A DNA stretch of 64,000 nucleotides, taken from Magnetospirillum sp. ME-1 (GTDB lineage Bacteria; Pseudomonadota; Alphaproteobacteria; Rhodospirillales; Magnetospirillaceae). The position numbers and the translations under genes are program-made. The DNA lies in contig NZ_CP015848.1 of the NCBI RefSeq assembly GCF_002105535.1, forward strand, positions 3,762,926 through 3,826,925. Direction: 5' to 3'. Shown in pieces: positions 16,784 to 26,571 of this stretch (its first letter is position 1; the number at the start of each line of letters is the position of its first letter). The notes under the pieces are model-generated. The model searched no databases, was not told where the DNA came from, and was given only the letters and a program-made list of their open reading frames with translations.

Positions 16784-18036
16784 TACAATCCTCCGAACAA
16801 CAGGCGGCAGACGATCACGGCGGCGACCAGGGCGGCCAGGTCGGCCAGCAATCCCACCGCCAGGGCGTGGCGGATGCGCCGTACCTGCACCGCGCCGAAA
16901 TAGACGGCCAGGACATAAAAAGTGGTTTCGGTCGAGCCGTAAAGGGTGGACAGCAGGGCGCCGAGATAGGAATCGGGACCGATGGCCGGGTCCTTGAGAC
17001 TGGCGGCCAGCATGCCGTAGGAGCCCGAGCCCGACAGGGTGCGCATCACGCCCATCATCAGGGCTTCGGCCGGCAGGCCCAATCCTTCGGTGAGGCGGCC
17101 CAGCGGGCGGATCAGCAGATCCATGGCGCCCGAGGAGCGCACCATGCCGATGGCCGCCAGGATGGCCACCAGATAGGGGATGATGCGCACCGCCACCTCG
17201 AAGCCTTCCCTGGCCCCTTCGATGAAGCATTCGTAGAGCCGAACCCGCCTGACCGCGCCATAGAGCAGCAGCCCCACCACCAGGGACGGCATGATCCACG
17301 GCCCCAGCGTCTTGCCCCAGACCAGCAGCGCCGCCGACAGCCCCAGCAAGGCGGCCAGGGCGAGCAGGCTGGGCCACAGCGGGCCGGGGGCTTCCCCGGC
17401 CTCGGCCGGGCCTTCGGCGGCGCGGGGCTGCCAGATGCCCTGGAGGCCGCGGGCGGCCAGCACGGCGACGATGGTGGCGACGATGGTGGCGATCAGGGTG
17501 GGCGCGACGATGGAGGCCGGCTCGGCCGAACCGGTGGCGGCCCTGAGCGCGATGACGTTGGTGGGCAGCAAGGTGATGCCCGCGGTGTTGATGGCGAGAA
17601 ACAGAACCTGGGCGTTGGTGGCGGTGCCCTTGTCGCGGTTGAGGCTTTCCAGGTGTTCCATGGCGCGGATGCCGAACGGCGTGGCGGCGTTGCCCAGGCC
17701 CAGCAGGTTGGCGGCCAGATTCATCACCATGGCGCCCATGGCCGGATGGCCGGCGGGAATTTCGGGAAACAGCCGGCGCAGCGGCGGCTCCAGCAGGCGG
17801 GCCACGGCGTTCAGCATGCCGCCGGCCTCGGCCACCTTCATCAGGCCGAGGAACAGCGCCATCACCCCCACCAGCCCGAGCGCCAGGGGCACGGCACCGG
17901 TCACCGCCTCCATCAGGCCGGCCGACAGCGCCTCCATGGCGCCCGCCCGGCCCGACAATTCGGCGATGGCGGCCACCAGGAACGAGACTGCGACCAGGAC
18001 CAGGAATACGGCGTTCAAGACAGGCTTTCCCCCCAC
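16783..18036 (-). CDS. SpmA/SpmB-type nucleoside-recognition membrane protein
   Basis: 417 residues with two Gate/nucleoside-recognition halves: MVMNLAANLLGLGNAATPFG (~105-124) in the SpmA half and a SGSGSYGMLAA / STETTFY region in the SpmB half. In Bacillus the two are separate spore-maturation proteins; here they are one chain, as in many non-sporulating Gram-negatives, where the role is unclear but probably transport. The start is uncertain: a GTG at 18036, or a TTG at 18018 that has a better GGGGGA site. Confidence 0.85.
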   Translation of the reverse strand: MGGKPVLNAVFLVLVAVSFLVAAIAELSGRAGAMEALSAGLMEAVTGAVPLALGLVGVMALFLGLMKVAEAGGMLNAVARLLEPPLRRLFPEIPAGHPAMGAMVMNLAANLLGLGNAATPFGIRAMEHLESLNRDKGTATNAQVLFLAINTAGITLLPTNVIALRAATGSAEPASIVAPTLIATIVATIVAVLAARGLQGIWQPRAAEGPAEAGEAPGPLWPSLLALAALLGLSAALLVWGKTLGPWIMPSLVVGLLLYGAVRRVRLYECFIEGAREGFEVAVRIIPYLVAILAAIGMVRSSGAMDLLIRPLGRLTEGLGLPAEALMMGVMRTLSGSGSYGMLAASLKDPAIGPDSYLGALLSTLYGSTETTFYVLAVYFGAVQVRRIRHALAVGLLADLAALVAAVIVCRLLFGGL

Positions 18037-18139
18037 ATCCTGCGAAAGCTATCAGAAGCCGGGGCGTCGCGCATCCTTGCCGCCCGTCCTGGGGCGTTGT
18101 AAATCTCAACAACGGAAGTTGCGGGAGAAATGAATCATC

Positions 18140-18721
18140 ATGCGCCGTGCCGCGCTTATCCTCGGCCTTGCGGCCTTTTGGGCCTGTCCCGCCCTGGCCG
18201 CCGACACCATTCCCGCCCGTCTCGACGCCGCGCGGGCCGCCCATGCCAAGGGCGATCTGGCCCGCGCCGCCCTGGAGCTGGAGGCGGCGGTGGCCGAGTT
18301 GCAGACCCGCCTGGGCAAGCAATTGGCGGACTTCCTGCCGCCGCCCCCCGCCGGCTGGCAGGCCGAGGCGGTGGAGACCCATTCCCTGGCCGGTACCGGC
18401 GGCGGTCTGGCGGTGACCCGGGCCTATGGCCGCGACGACGCGACGCTCAACATCTCGCTGATCATCGACAGCCCGGCGGTCTCGGCCGCGGTGGCGCAAC
18501 TGGCGGCCTCTCCCCAGCCCAACCACCGCAAGGTGAAGGTCGGCGCCGAGGAGGCGACCATGCGCTGGGATTCCCAGGGACGCAACGGCGAGGTGCTGAT
18601 GGTGCTGGGGCCGCGCGTCCTGCTGCAGATCGAGGGCGACAGCCTGGCCAACAGCGACATCCTGGCCGACGTGGCCAAGGGCTGGAATCTGGCGGGCATC
18701 CGCAAGACCCTAGCGCAGTAG
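18140..18721 (+). CDS. Secreted protein of unknown function
   Basis: 193 residues with a Sec signal peptide ending CPALAADT (~21). The mature part begins with a helical ALELEAAVAEL segment and then a mixed domain containing PPPPAGWQAE, an arrangement seen in a group of uncharacterised periplasmic proteins. It has no cysteines after the signal and no enzymatic motif I recognise. The last 12 bases overlap the end of the convergent lrgB gene, so the two transcripts collide. Confidence 0.75.
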   Translation: MRRAALILGLAAFWACPALAADTIPARLDAARAAHAKGDLARAALELEAAVAELQTRLGKQLADFLPPPPAGWQAEAVETHSLAGTGGGLAVTRAYGRDDATLNISLIIDSPAVSAAVAQLAASPQPNHRKVKVGAEEATMRWDSQGRNGEVLMVLGPRVLLQIEGDSLANSDILADVAKGWNLAGIRKTLAQ

Positions 18722-19426
18722 CCCCAGGATCAGCGGCACCATCACGGCGGTGAACAGGCCGACCAGACCGATGGCCAGCCCGCCGAAGGCGCCGGCCTTC
18801 TCGCTCATCTGCAGGGCCCGCGCGGTGCCGATGCCGTGTGCGGCGATGCCCATGGCAAGGCCGCGCGCCGCCTGATCCTTCACCCGGGCGAGGTCGAGAA
18901 TCCACGATCCGGCGATGGCGCCGAAAATGCCGGTCAGCAGCACCATCACGGCGGTCAGCGACGGGATGCCGCCGATGCGCTCGGCGATGCCCATGGCGAT
19001 GGGGGTGGTCACCGACTTGGACGACAGCGACAGCAACACCTTTTCCGACCCGCCCAGGCTCCAGGCGATCAGCACCGCGCCGCCGCCGGCGATCAGCGCG
19101 CCGGTCATCACCACGATCAGCACCACCCCCCACACCCGGCGCAGGATGGGCAACTGGCGATAGAGCGGCACCGCCAGCGCCACGGTGGCCGGCCCCAGCA
19201 GGAAGTGGACGAACTGGGCGCCATCGAAATAGGTGTGGTACTCGGTGCCGGTGGCCGTCAGGAGGGCGACGATCATCGCCACCGACACCACCATGGGGCT
19301 GAGAATGGGCGGGCGGCCGTACCGCTCGTACAGCCACACGGCGAACTGGTAGGCCACCAGGGTGGAGGTCAGACCCAGCAGCGGCGAGGTGGCGAGATAG
19401 ACCCACAGGCCGGCGAAATCGTTCAT
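18710..19426 (-). CDS. lrgB: LrgB/CidB-family membrane protein
   Basis: 238 residues with about seven helices. GIAAHGIGTARALQ near residue 180 is the family's conserved segment. LrgB works with LrgA in a holin-like or pyruvate/glycolate transport system of the inner membrane. Its start overlaps the stop of lrgA by four bases (ATGA), the standard lrgAB arrangement. The 3' end overlaps the convergent gene by 12 bases. Confidence 0.9.
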   Translation of the reverse strand: MNDFAGLWVYLATSPLLGLTSTLVAYQFAVWLYERYGRPPILSPMVVSVAMIVALLTATGTEYHTYFDGAQFVHFLLGPATVALAVPLYRQLPILRRVWGVVLIVVMTGALIAGGGAVLIAWSLGGSEKVLLSLSSKSVTTPIAMGIAERIGGIPSLTAVMVLLTGIFGAIAGSWILDLARVKDQAARGLAMGIAAHGIGTARALQMSEKAGAFGGLAIGLVGLFTAVMVPLILGLLR

Positions 19427-19776
19427 GTGTGATCCTCCCCCTTGCGGCGCATGAGGAACTGCATCAGGCGGCCAGACACCACCAGGGTCAATACGGTGCT
19501 GACCAGCACTCCGGCGGCGATGGGCAGGGCCTCGGCGGCGATCACCTTGAAATGCACCATGACGCCGACGCTGGCCGGGACGAACAGCAGGGGGAAATTG
19601 GCGAAGATGTTGCGCGTCACGTTTTCCAGCCCGTCGGGCACCCTTCCGCGGATCACCAGCCCGATGAACAGGATCACCATGCCCACCACCGGGCCGGGCA
19701 GGGGAAGGCCGGAGAGGCGGACCAGCACCTCGCCGGCAAGCTGGCAGAGCAGCAGAACCGTGATATAGGGAAGCAC
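19423..19776 (-). CDS. lrgA: LrgA/CidA-family holin-like protein
   Basis: 117 residues with four helices and the family segment LPLPGPVVGMVILF, followed by FANFPLLFVPASVGVM. CidA/LrgA proteins form oligomers in the inner membrane and have been tied to murein hydrolase export and to pyruvate uptake. The start is GTG, preceded by AAGGAGAG. Only 26 bases separate it from the divergent SemiSWEET gene, so the two promoters must overlap coding DNA or each other. Confidence 0.9.
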   Translation of the reverse strand: MLPYITVLLLCQLAGEVLVRLSGLPLPGPVVGMVILFIGLVIRGRVPDGLENVTRNIFANFPLLFVPASVGVMVHFKVIAAEALPIAAGVLVSTVLTLVVSGRLMQFLMRRKGEDHT

Positions 19777-19802
19777 GTTCGCTCTCCTTTCAGGTATCGC
19801 CC

Positions 19803-20099
19803 ATGGACTGGCTTTCTCCCATCGACCTGCTTGGCGCCGTCGCGGGCGTCCTTACGACCATCTCCTTCGTGCCGCAGGTGGTCAAGACCCTGCGCACGCG
19901 CCAGACCAGGGACATATCGCTGGCCATGTGGGTGACCTTCATCACCGGGGTGACCCTGTGGACCATTTACGGCCTGCTGCTGGGGGCGTGGCCCATCGTG
20001 GCGTCGAACGTTCCCACGCTGGCCCTGGCCGGCACCATCCTGGTGGTCAAGCTTCGCAACATGGGAAACGAAACGGGGGGCGATAAGCCCCCCGCTTGA
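19803..20099 (+). CDS. SemiSWEET sugar transporter (PQ-loop)
   Basis: 98 residues with three helices, exactly one PQ-loop repeat. The PQ motif is in FVPQVVKTLRTRQTRDISL near residue 26. SemiSWEETs work as dimers and let sugars such as sucrose or glucose pass down their gradient. It is divergent from lrgA by 26 bases and convergent with pyrE across a palindromic element. The substrate is unknown. Confidence 0.88.
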   Translation: MDWLSPIDLLGAVAGVLTTISFVPQVVKTLRTRQTRDISLAMWVTFITGVTLWTIYGLLLGAWPIVASNVPTLALAGTILVVKLRNMGNETGGDKPPA

Positions 20100-20115
20100 A
20101 TGGATATCGCAGACC

Positions 20116-20221
20116 TGTCATCCCGACGACCATCGGGAGGAGGGATCTCGTTCTGATCCGGCCTTTCCGAAAAGGTCTCGGTGTTCCAGGCGGAGATTCC
20201 TCGCTGATGCTCGGAATGACA
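20116..20221. repeat. Dispersed palindromic element, copy 3 (class A)
   Basis: About 106 bp, from TGTCATCCCGACGACCATCG to TGCTCGGAATGACA, with GGGATCTCG and CGGAGATTCC inside. It is a diverged relative of copies 1, 4 and 6. It fills the convergent gap between the SemiSWEET gene and pyrE. Confidence 0.75.
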
Positions 20222-20237
20222 GGCTGAAAAATTGGCC

Positions 20238-20930
20238 TCAGGCGCTCCGGCCGCCATGCAGGGACGACCACTGGACGGGGTCGTGGAGGAACGAGCGCAC
20301 CGCCTCGATGGCCTTCTTGTCGAACTGGCCCTCTTCCTCGACCACTTCCAGCACGTCCCACCAGTTGCACAGGTAGCCCAGGCTGACGCCGATCTCTTCC
20401 AGGCTCTTCATGGCGCCGGGGAAGACGCCGTAGAAGAACACCACGAAGGAATGGTCGACCTTGGCCCCGGCTTCACGCAGGGCGTTGACGAAATTGACCT
20501 TGGACGCGCCGTCGGAGGCCAGGTCCTCGACCAGCACGATGCGGTCGCCGTCCTTGAAGTCGCCCTCGATCTGGGCGTTGCGGCCGAAGCCCTTGGCCTT
20601 CTTGCGCACGTAGAGCATGGGCAGGCCCATGCGGTCCGACACCCAGGCGGCATAGGGAATGCCCGCGGTCTCGCCGCCGGCGACGGCCTCGGTGGATTCG
20701 TAGCCCACCTCGCGCAGGATGGCGGCGGTCATCAGGTTGCAGATGGTCGAGCGCGCCCGCGGGAAGGAAATGACCTTGCGGCAGTCCACATAGACCGGGC
20801 TGGCCCAGCCGGAGGTCAGGATATAGGGCTCTTCCGGGCGGAAGTTGATGGCCTTGATCTCCAGCAGGATGCGCGCGACGGTCAGCGCCGCCTGCTTCTG
20901 CTCGGGGGTACGCGATTGGGTGGTTGCCAT
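20238..20930 (-). CDS. pyrE: Orotate phosphoribosyltransferase
   Basis: 230 residues of the type I PRTase fold. The PRPP loop is IVLVEDLASDGASK (~135), a form of the motif used by a PyrE subgroup common in alphaproteobacteria, and SGWASPVYVDCRK is the conserved N-terminal segment. It joins orotate to PRPP in pyrimidine synthesis. The ATG at 20930 begins the homologous region; the longer frame upstream runs antisense over the neighbouring gene. It is divergent from the enoyl-CoA hydratase. Confidence 0.92.
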   Translation of the reverse strand: MATTQSRTPEQKQAALTVARILLEIKAINFRPEEPYILTSGWASPVYVDCRKVISFPRARSTICNLMTAAILREVGYESTEAVAGGETAGIPYAAWVSDRMGLPMLYVRKKAKGFGRNAQIEGDFKDGDRIVLVEDLASDGASKVNFVNALREAGAKVDHSFVVFFYGVFPGAMKSLEEIGVSLGYLCNWWDVLEVVEEEGQFDKKAIEAVRSFLHDPVQWSSLHGGRSA

Positions 20931-21026
20931 GGGGTGAGCCCTCTTGCCTTGCCGATTACCTTGCCGATATGGGGGTCTATAGGCACAATCGCGCCTTCCT
21001 GCAAGAAGACAGAATAGGGAACCTCC

Positions 21027-21806
21027 ATGTCCGACGTGATCCAGCTTGTCCGAGACGGCGCCATCGCCACCGTGACGCTGAACCGCCCCGACCGCATGAA
21101 CGCCTTGAACCTGCCCATGTGGCAGGGACTGGCCGCGGCGTTCGAAGGCATTTCCGCCGACAAGTCCATTCACGTGGTGATTTTGCGCGGTGCCGGCACC
21201 AAGGCTTTCGCGCCGGGCGCCGACATCGAGGAATTCGACACGCTGCGCGCCACTCCCGCCCAGGCCAAGGCCTATGACGCGGTGATGCGCCGGGCGCTGG
21301 ACGCGGTGCGCGCCTGCCCGCAGCCGGTGGTCGCCGCCATCTGGGGGCCCTGCGTCGGCGGCGGCCTGGAACTGGCCTGCTGCTGCGACATCCGGCTGTC
21401 GGCCAAGTCGGGCAAGTTCGGCGTGCCCATCAACAAGATCTCGGTGGTGATGGCGTATCCTGAGCTGGCCCAGATCCGCCGTGTGGCCGGTCCGGCCGCC
21501 GCGCTGGAGATTCTGCTGGAAGGCCGGATCATGGAGGCCGATGAGGCCCTGGCCAAGGGGCTGGTCAACCGGGTGCTGGAGGACGACGCCCTGGAAGCCG
21601 AACTGGCCGCCACCGCCAGGCGCATCGCGGGCGGCGCGCCGCTGGCCAACCGCTGGCACAAGGCCTTCATCGGCCGCCTGGACGATCCCAGGCCGGTGAG
21701 CGAGGCGGAACTGGACGAGTGCTACCGCTTCCTGGAGACCAAGGACTACGCCGAGGGACTGGCCGCCTTCCGCGCCAAGCGCAAGCCGGTGTTCACGGCG
21801 GAGTAA
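21027..21806 (+). CDS. Enoyl-CoA hydratase/isomerase
   Basis: 259 residues of the crotonase fold. The oxyanion-hole segments are GAGTKAFAPGADIEEF (~55) and WGPCVGGGLELACCCD (~108). The usual second catalytic glutamate region (PELAQIRRVAGP) has the PE/R pattern, but a clear pair of hydratase glutamates is not fully evident, so the reaction could be hydratase or isomerase. It probably acts in fatty-acid or branched-chain acid breakdown. It stands alone between pyrE (divergent) and an unknown gene (convergent, four bases apart). Confidence 0.88.
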   Translation: MSDVIQLVRDGAIATVTLNRPDRMNALNLPMWQGLAAAFEGISADKSIHVVILRGAGTKAFAPGADIEEFDTLRATPAQAKAYDAVMRRALDAVRACPQPVVAAIWGPCVGGGLELACCCDIRLSAKSGKFGVPINKISVVMAYPELAQIRRVAGPAAALEILLEGRIMEADEALAKGLVNRVLEDDALEAELAATARRIAGGAPLANRWHKAFIGRLDDPRPVSEAELDECYRFLETKDYAEGLAAFRAKRKPVFTAE

Positions 21807-21810
21807 AGGA

Positions 21811-22794
21811 TCAGCCCCGGAACGCCCCTTCCATCATCTGGGGCAGGAGCTTGAGGTCGGTGTGGGGGCCGACTGCTCGCTTGTCCAGGCGCTGGGCGAT
21901 GGCGGCCACCACGGCGGGCTTGCCGGGAATGCCGAACTGGGTGCGGAATCCGGCGCGGCCCAGCAGCTTGTAGGCGGTGACCATCATCACCGCCGCCTGA
22001 TTGGTGCTGATCCGAAGGCGGTTGAACAGGTCGGAATGCACCAGCTCGTTGACCTCGCCCAGGGCGGCGACCAGTTCGCGGGTCTCGGCCTCGGGGCGTT
22101 CGCCCAGGACCGTGATCACCTCGGGATCGCGCAGCGCCTTCCACCACAGCTGTTCCGGCTGCGGCAGGTCCGGGGTGGATGCCGCGCGGGGCGAATGGCT
22201 GGGGATCGGCGACGGCGCCGCCGCCGCTTCGGCGATGGAATCGAGAATCTCGGCCTCGCGGATGTCCAGCAGGCGCGGCCCCATCTCCTGCACCTTGGCC
22301 AGGGGCAAGGGCGCGTAATGGGGGACCAGCTGCACCTGCCAGTCATGGATCAGGTATTCGTTGATGGCCTTGTACATGGCCCCGGCCCGCGACTTGGGGT
22401 CGTTGGGGTCGCCGCCCAGGGTGGCCTTGAAATGGCGCTTGGCGTGGGTGCGCACGATCATGGCGATGACGTCATGGACCGAGCGGCCGCAGCGCAAGGC
22501 CACGAAATCGTCGTTGACCGGGCGGCCGCGCGCGTCCACCAGCAGATTGCGGAAGGCCTGGCGGTTGCGGCGGAAGATGGCGATGCAGCCGTGCAGCATC
22601 TCGGAATTGGCCATGACGATGTCGTAGAACTCTTCGCCCGAGGTGTTCTCGAAGGCGGGGATCAGCGAGCGGAACACCGCCGCCACCTTGCCCTTCAGCG
22701 TATCGTTGATGACGCGGACGACGTCGTTGTGGGTGTGCGGAGGCCTGGCGGCGTCGCCCGTCGACCTCTTCACACTGGCATCGTCCCTTGGCAT
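21811..22794 (-). CDS. Unknown cytoplasmic protein
   Basis: 327 residues without signal or membrane segments; I do not recognise a family. The N-terminal ~180 residues are a folded domain rich in His and Arg (VRTHAKRHFKATLGGDPND). A Pro/Ser/Ala linker (~195-215) follows, then a helical domain with ELVAALGEVNELVHSDLFNR. AGGGG stands nine bases before the ATG. It is convergent with the enoyl-CoA hydratase. The two-domain build with a linker suggests a regulatory or interaction role, but that is a guess. Confidence 0.7.
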   Translation of the reverse strand: MPRDDASVKRSTGDAARPPHTHNDVVRVINDTLKGKVAAVFRSLIPAFENTSGEEFYDIVMANSEMLHGCIAIFRRNRQAFRNLLVDARGRPVNDDFVALRCGRSVHDVIAMIVRTHAKRHFKATLGGDPNDPKSRAGAMYKAINEYLIHDWQVQLVPHYAPLPLAKVQEMGPRLLDIREAEILDSIAEAAAAPSPIPSHSPRAASTPDLPQPEQLWWKALRDPEVITVLGERPEAETRELVAALGEVNELVHSDLFNRLRISTNQAAVMMVTAYKLLGRAGFRTQFGIPGKPAVVAAIAQRLDKRAVGPHTDLKLLPQMMEGAFRG

Positions 22795-22916
22795 ATCCGA
22801 ACACCCCTGGCCGCCGCAAAGCCGGAGCCAGTGTCAGGTTATCGGGGCTTTATTCCACGGGCAACGCGCGAAATATGGCTCTTTGTGGCATTATCCCATT
22901 GAATCCAATGGGATAG

Positions 22917-25880
22917 CTATCCTTGTGTATAGTCCGGAAGCAGGTGCTCGAGGGCTTGGCGCAGATGGGGAAGCTCCACCGGCTTGGACAGATACGAGTC
23001 CATGCCGGCCTTCAGGCAGCGTTCGGCCTCGCCGGCCAGGGCGTTGGCGGTGAGCGCCAGGATGGGGGTATGGCGGCCGTCCGCCCGTTCCTCGGCCCGG
23101 ATGGCGGCGGTGAGCTGGAAGCCGTCCATGATGGGCATGTGGCAATCGGTCAGCACCAGGCAATAAGGCCTGGCGCGCCAGGCGGCCAGGGCGGCGGCGC
23201 CGTCGGGGAAGACCTCGGCGGCAAAGCCCAGCAATTGCAGCTGGCGCCGGATCACCTGCTGGTTCACCGGATGGTCCTCGGCCACCAGGATGGGGGCGCC
23301 GTCCCAGTGGCTGGGCTTCGGTTCGGGAGGAGCCGAAGGCGCGCAGGCGGGGCGGGCGGGGGCGTAGGGGCCGACCACCCTGTCCACCGCCGCCGCGATC
23401 TGGGTGCGGCTGAGGGGCCGGCTCAGGAAGCCATGGCAGGCGGGGTGCCGCTCCAGGCTGAACCGGCGGTCGGAATCCTGGCCCTCGATGAACAGAACGG
23501 GGGTGGCCTCCAGCGGGGCGAGGTCTTCACGGGTGACGGTATCGGCGGTGATCAGGGCCAGGTCGAAGGGTATCTGGGTGGTGGTGGCCTTGCGCGACGC
23601 CGCCTCGGCCTCCCTGGGGCCGGGGACGCGCACCACGGCGCCGCCGCCCTGTTCGGTCACCAGGGCGATCAGGGTCCGCTCCTCGGTGTCGGGATCCACC
23701 ACCAGGATGCGCAGGCCGATGAAGTCGGTGGTCTGCTCGGTGAGCGGCGCGGTGGTGGTGGGGGCGGGCTCGACCATGGGCAGCGGCAGGCGGCACCAGA
23801 AGGACGAGCCCTCACCAAGCCTGGATTCGAAGCCCGCGGTGCCGCCCATCAGGTCCACCAGCCGCCGGGTGATGGACAGGCCGAGGCCGGTGCCGCCGAA
23901 GCGTCTGGTGGTCGAGCTTTCGGCCTGGGTGAAGGGCTGGAACAGGCGGTCTTTCAGCGTGTCGTCGATGCCGATGCCGGTATCGACCACCCGGATGGAC
24001 AAGATGACCAGACCCTGGGCGTCGGTGCCGCCGTGGCCGACATGGATGGCGACGCGGCCTTGGGCAGTGAACTTGACGGCGTTGCCGGCAAGGTTGAAGA
24101 GGATCTGCCGCAGCCGCACGGGATCGGCCAGCACCGAGGTGGGCAGGCCGGGATCGACGAAGGCGGTGAGATTCAGCGACTTGGCCGCCGCCGCCGGGCT
24201 GACGGTCTGGACGATGCCCTCGACCAGGCGGTCGAGGTGGACGGGAACCTGCTCCAGTTCCAGCCGTCCGGCCTCGATCTTCGAGAAATCCAGCACGTCG
24301 TCGAGAATGCGCAGCAGGGCCAGGCCGGAATCCCGCGTGGTGGCCACCAGATCGCGCTGGTCGCCGTCCAGCGTGGTGTGGTCGAGGAGTTCCAGCATGC
24401 CGATCACCCCGTTCATGGGGGTGCGGATCTCGTGGCTCATGGTGGCCAGGAAGGCGGACTTGGCCTGGTTGGCGGCCTCGGCGCTTTCCTTGGCGGTGGT
24501 CAGCGCGCGGATGGCGGCGTCGCGGCCGCGATTGGCCTCGTCGAACTTGGCCAGCACCCGGTTGAAGGCGGCGGCGATCTCGGCAGCCTCGGTCTCGGGC
24601 GCGGCGGCCACCGGACGGGTGAACGAGGCGGGGTGGTCGTGGGCCTCGATCTGGGCCAGGAGATCCTGCAGCGTCCGGCGGTTGGCTTCCTCGGCGCGGC
24701 GTCCGGCCTCTTCCCGCTCGGCTTCCAGCCGCTGCTTTTCCAGGGAGTTGCGCTTGAACACCTCGACGGTGCGGGCCATGGCCGCCAGTTCGTCGTGCAG
24801 GTCGCGCCCTTCCACCTCGCGCGACCAGTCGCCGCTGGCCCCCGATTCCATGGTCTCGCGCAGGCGCTGCAGCGGCGAGCGGATGGATTGCCCGATCATC
24901 CAGCTGATCCAGGCGCCCACCAGCAGCAGGACCAGGGCGGCGCCGGCGCCCACCACGGCCAGGCGCAGCAACTGGTGGCGCGACCGGCGCTGGAGACGTT
25001 CCTCGCGGTCGCGGCCCTGGATGATCTGGCGGTCGATGGACGCCGACATGGCCGCCTGGCTGGCGTCCACCTCGTCGGTGAGAATGCGCGAGCGTTCGTC
25101 GAACCCCCGGGCGATGGCCTCGATGGCCGCCGACAGGGTGCGCGCCCGGGTGCCGATCACCGCCAGGGCGTCGCGCTGCAGATCGCTGCTGGCCAGCCGG
25201 GAGAGCGCCGGAATGGTGTCGGTGACCCGCTGCAGGCTGGCATGGGCGTTGATGGCGCCGGCGGCCACGCCGTTGAAGTAGAAGGCGTTGATGGAGATCA
25301 GGGCCTCGACGAAATTCTCGTGCGACTTGACCAGGGCCGGGCTCAAGGGATCGCCGCCGCGCGACCGGGCGGTGGAGTTGAGGATGGCGTACAGACCCGA
25401 CATCTCGCTGGTGGATTGCAGCACGTCGCTTTCGTAAAGGCGCAGGATGTCGGCGTTGATGGCCTTCAGCGTCTGGAACCCCGAGACGAAGCGCCGCGCC
25501 GCCTGATGCATGGCGTGGGCGTCGTCGGACAGCGGCTTCTGGTGGGCGGTGGCGTCGCCCATGGCCACGAACAGCTCCTCGGACCGGCGCATGGCGTCCT
25601 TCAGGAGGTCGTCGGTGGGATTGGCCAGATACTGGCGGATCATGCCCTGAAGGCGCGAGGCGCGGATGTCGATCTCGGCCAGGGCGGAGGTCCGGTGCTG
25701 GACCATGCGCAATTCGTCCAGGTCGGAATCCATCACCGAGGCGGCGTGCCAGCCCAGGCCGCCCACCGCCAGCGCCACGCAGACGTTGAGCGCCACCACC
25801 AGCGGAATGCGCCAGGCGATGGGCAGGGCCCTGATCCAACGAACGAAGCGCGCATACGCCATGGCCGGCGTCATCCCCAT
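22917..25880 (-). CDS. Hybrid sensor histidine kinase (HAMP-HisKA-HATPase-REC-REC)
   Basis: 987 residues. TM1 (~20-45) and TM2 (~310-330) flank a large helical periplasmic sensor of ~260 residues. HAMP and a coiled coil follow, then HisKA with the phospho-His in [13 protein letters not shown] (~485) and HATPase with DTGIGI and [10 protein letters not shown] first receiver-like domain lacks the normal acidic pocket and phospho-acceptor and looks degenerate. The last domain is an intact receiver ([26 protein letters not shown]). No Hpt domain is fused. Starts at 25874 or 25895 (GTG) are possible. Confidence 0.92.
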   Translation of the reverse strand: MGMTPAMAYARFVRWIRALPIAWRIPLVVALNVCVALAVGGLGWHAASVMDSDLDELRMVQHRTSALAEIDIRASRLQGMIRQYLANPTDDLLKDAMRRSEELFVAMGDATAHQKPLSDDAHAMHQAARRFVSGFQTLKAINADILRLYESDVLQSTSEMSGLYAILNSTARSRGGDPLSPALVKSHENFVEALISINAFYFNGVAAGAINAHASLQRVTDTIPALSRLASSDLQRDALAVIGTRARTLSAAIEAIARGFDERSRILTDEVDASQAAMSASIDRQIIQGRDREERLQRRSRHQLLRLAVVGAGAALVLLLVGAWISWMIGQSIRSPLQRLRETMESGASGDWSREVEGRDLHDELAAMARTVEVFKRNSLEKQRLEAEREEAGRRAEEANRRTLQDLLAQIEAHDHPASFTRPVAAAPETEAAEIAAAFNRVLAKFDEANRGRDAAIRALTTAKESAEAANQAKSAFLATMSHEIRTPMNGVIGMLELLDHTTLDGDQRDLVATTRDSGLALLRILDDVLDFSKIEAGRLELEQVPVHLDRLVEGIVQTVSPAAAAKSLNLTAFVDPGLPTSVLADPVRLRQILFNLAGNAVKFTAQGRVAIHVGHGGTDAQGLVILSIRVVDTGIGIDDTLKDRLFQPFTQAESSTTRRFGGTGLGLSITRRLVDLMGGTAGFESRLGEGSSFWCRLPLPMVEPAPTTTAPLTEQTTDFIGLRILVVDPDTEERTLIALVTEQGGGAVVRVPGPREAEAASRKATTTQIPFDLALITADTVTREDLAPLEATPVLFIEGQDSDRRFSLERHPACHGFLSRPLSRTQIAAAVDRVVGPYAPARPACAPSAPPEPKPSHWDGAPILVAEDHPVNQQVIRRQLQLLGFAAEVFPDGAAALAAWRARPYCLVLTDCHMPIMDGFQLTAAIRAEERADGRHTPILALTANALAGEAERCLKAGMDSYLSKPVELPHLRQALEHLLPDYTQG

Positions 25881-26074
25881 CCTTCGCCTCTCCACCCGCG
25901 ATGGTACAAGCGCAGACGGGGCGGGGGAAGGGCAGTGGCGGCCTTCCGGTCCCGGGCAGGAGAAAAAAGCGGCCGGACGCGGGGGACCCCTGCCTTCCGG
26001 CCGTCTTGACCAAAATCAAATATTATCGCAGCATGTTCAGCGTTCTCACAATTTTCATGTGGATATTCGCCGCC

Positions 26075-26497
26075 ATGCGCCTCACCCTGCACACCGATTA
26101 CGCGTTGCGAGTCCTCGTCCATGTGGGGCAGCACAAGGGCGATCTGGTCACCATCAACGAGATCGCCGAATGCTACGGCATCTCCAAGAACCATCTGACC
26201 AAGGTGGTGCATCAGCTGGGCCGCGCCGGCTATCTGGAGACGGTGCGGGGCAAGTACGGCGGCGTCCGTCTGCTGCGCCGGCCCGAGGACATCAAGCTGG
26301 GCCAGTTCATCCGCGAGACCGAGGACGACTTCACCCTGGTCCGCTGCATGCGCTGCGAATCGGCTGAGGAATGCCGCCTTTCGGGCAGCTGTATCGCCCG
26401 TGACGCGCTGGCTTCGGGCCTGTCGGCCTTCTTCAAGGTCCTGGACGGCTATACCCTGGCGGACATGCTGGTCGCCGAGCGCCAGGCTGCCGAATAG
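26075..26497 (+). CDS. Rrf2-family regulator, NsrR-like
   Basis: 140 residues. The N-terminus MRLTLHTDYALRVLVHVG and the winged-helix region (AECYGISKNHLTKVVHQL) match NsrR-type Rrf2 regulators. A cysteine cluster, CMRCESAEECRLSGSC (~93-108), has the three cysteines expected to bind an Fe-S cluster plus one extra. NsrR senses nitric oxide through that cluster and represses detoxification genes. No NO-detoxifying gene is adjacent, so targets must be elsewhere. The longer upstream frame has no supporting homology. IscR/RirA-like function is the alternative. Confidence 0.85.
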   Translation: MRLTLHTDYALRVLVHVGQHKGDLVTINEIAECYGISKNHLTKVVHQLGRAGYLETVRGKYGGVRLLRRPEDIKLGQFIRETEDDFTLVRCMRCESAEECRLSGSCIARDALASGLSAFFKVLDGYTLADMLVAERQAAE

Positions 26498-26571
26498 CCC
26501 TTCGTATGGATGGGTTTTCTCTGTGCCGCAAGTGGTGTATCCCTTGGCGGGCATAGTTGTTTGGGGGAAAC

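Noticed and set aside
22923-26009. 1028-residue open frame on the plus strand
   Set aside because: It is antisense to the hybrid histidine kinase, which has clear domains; long shadow frames are expected at this GC content.
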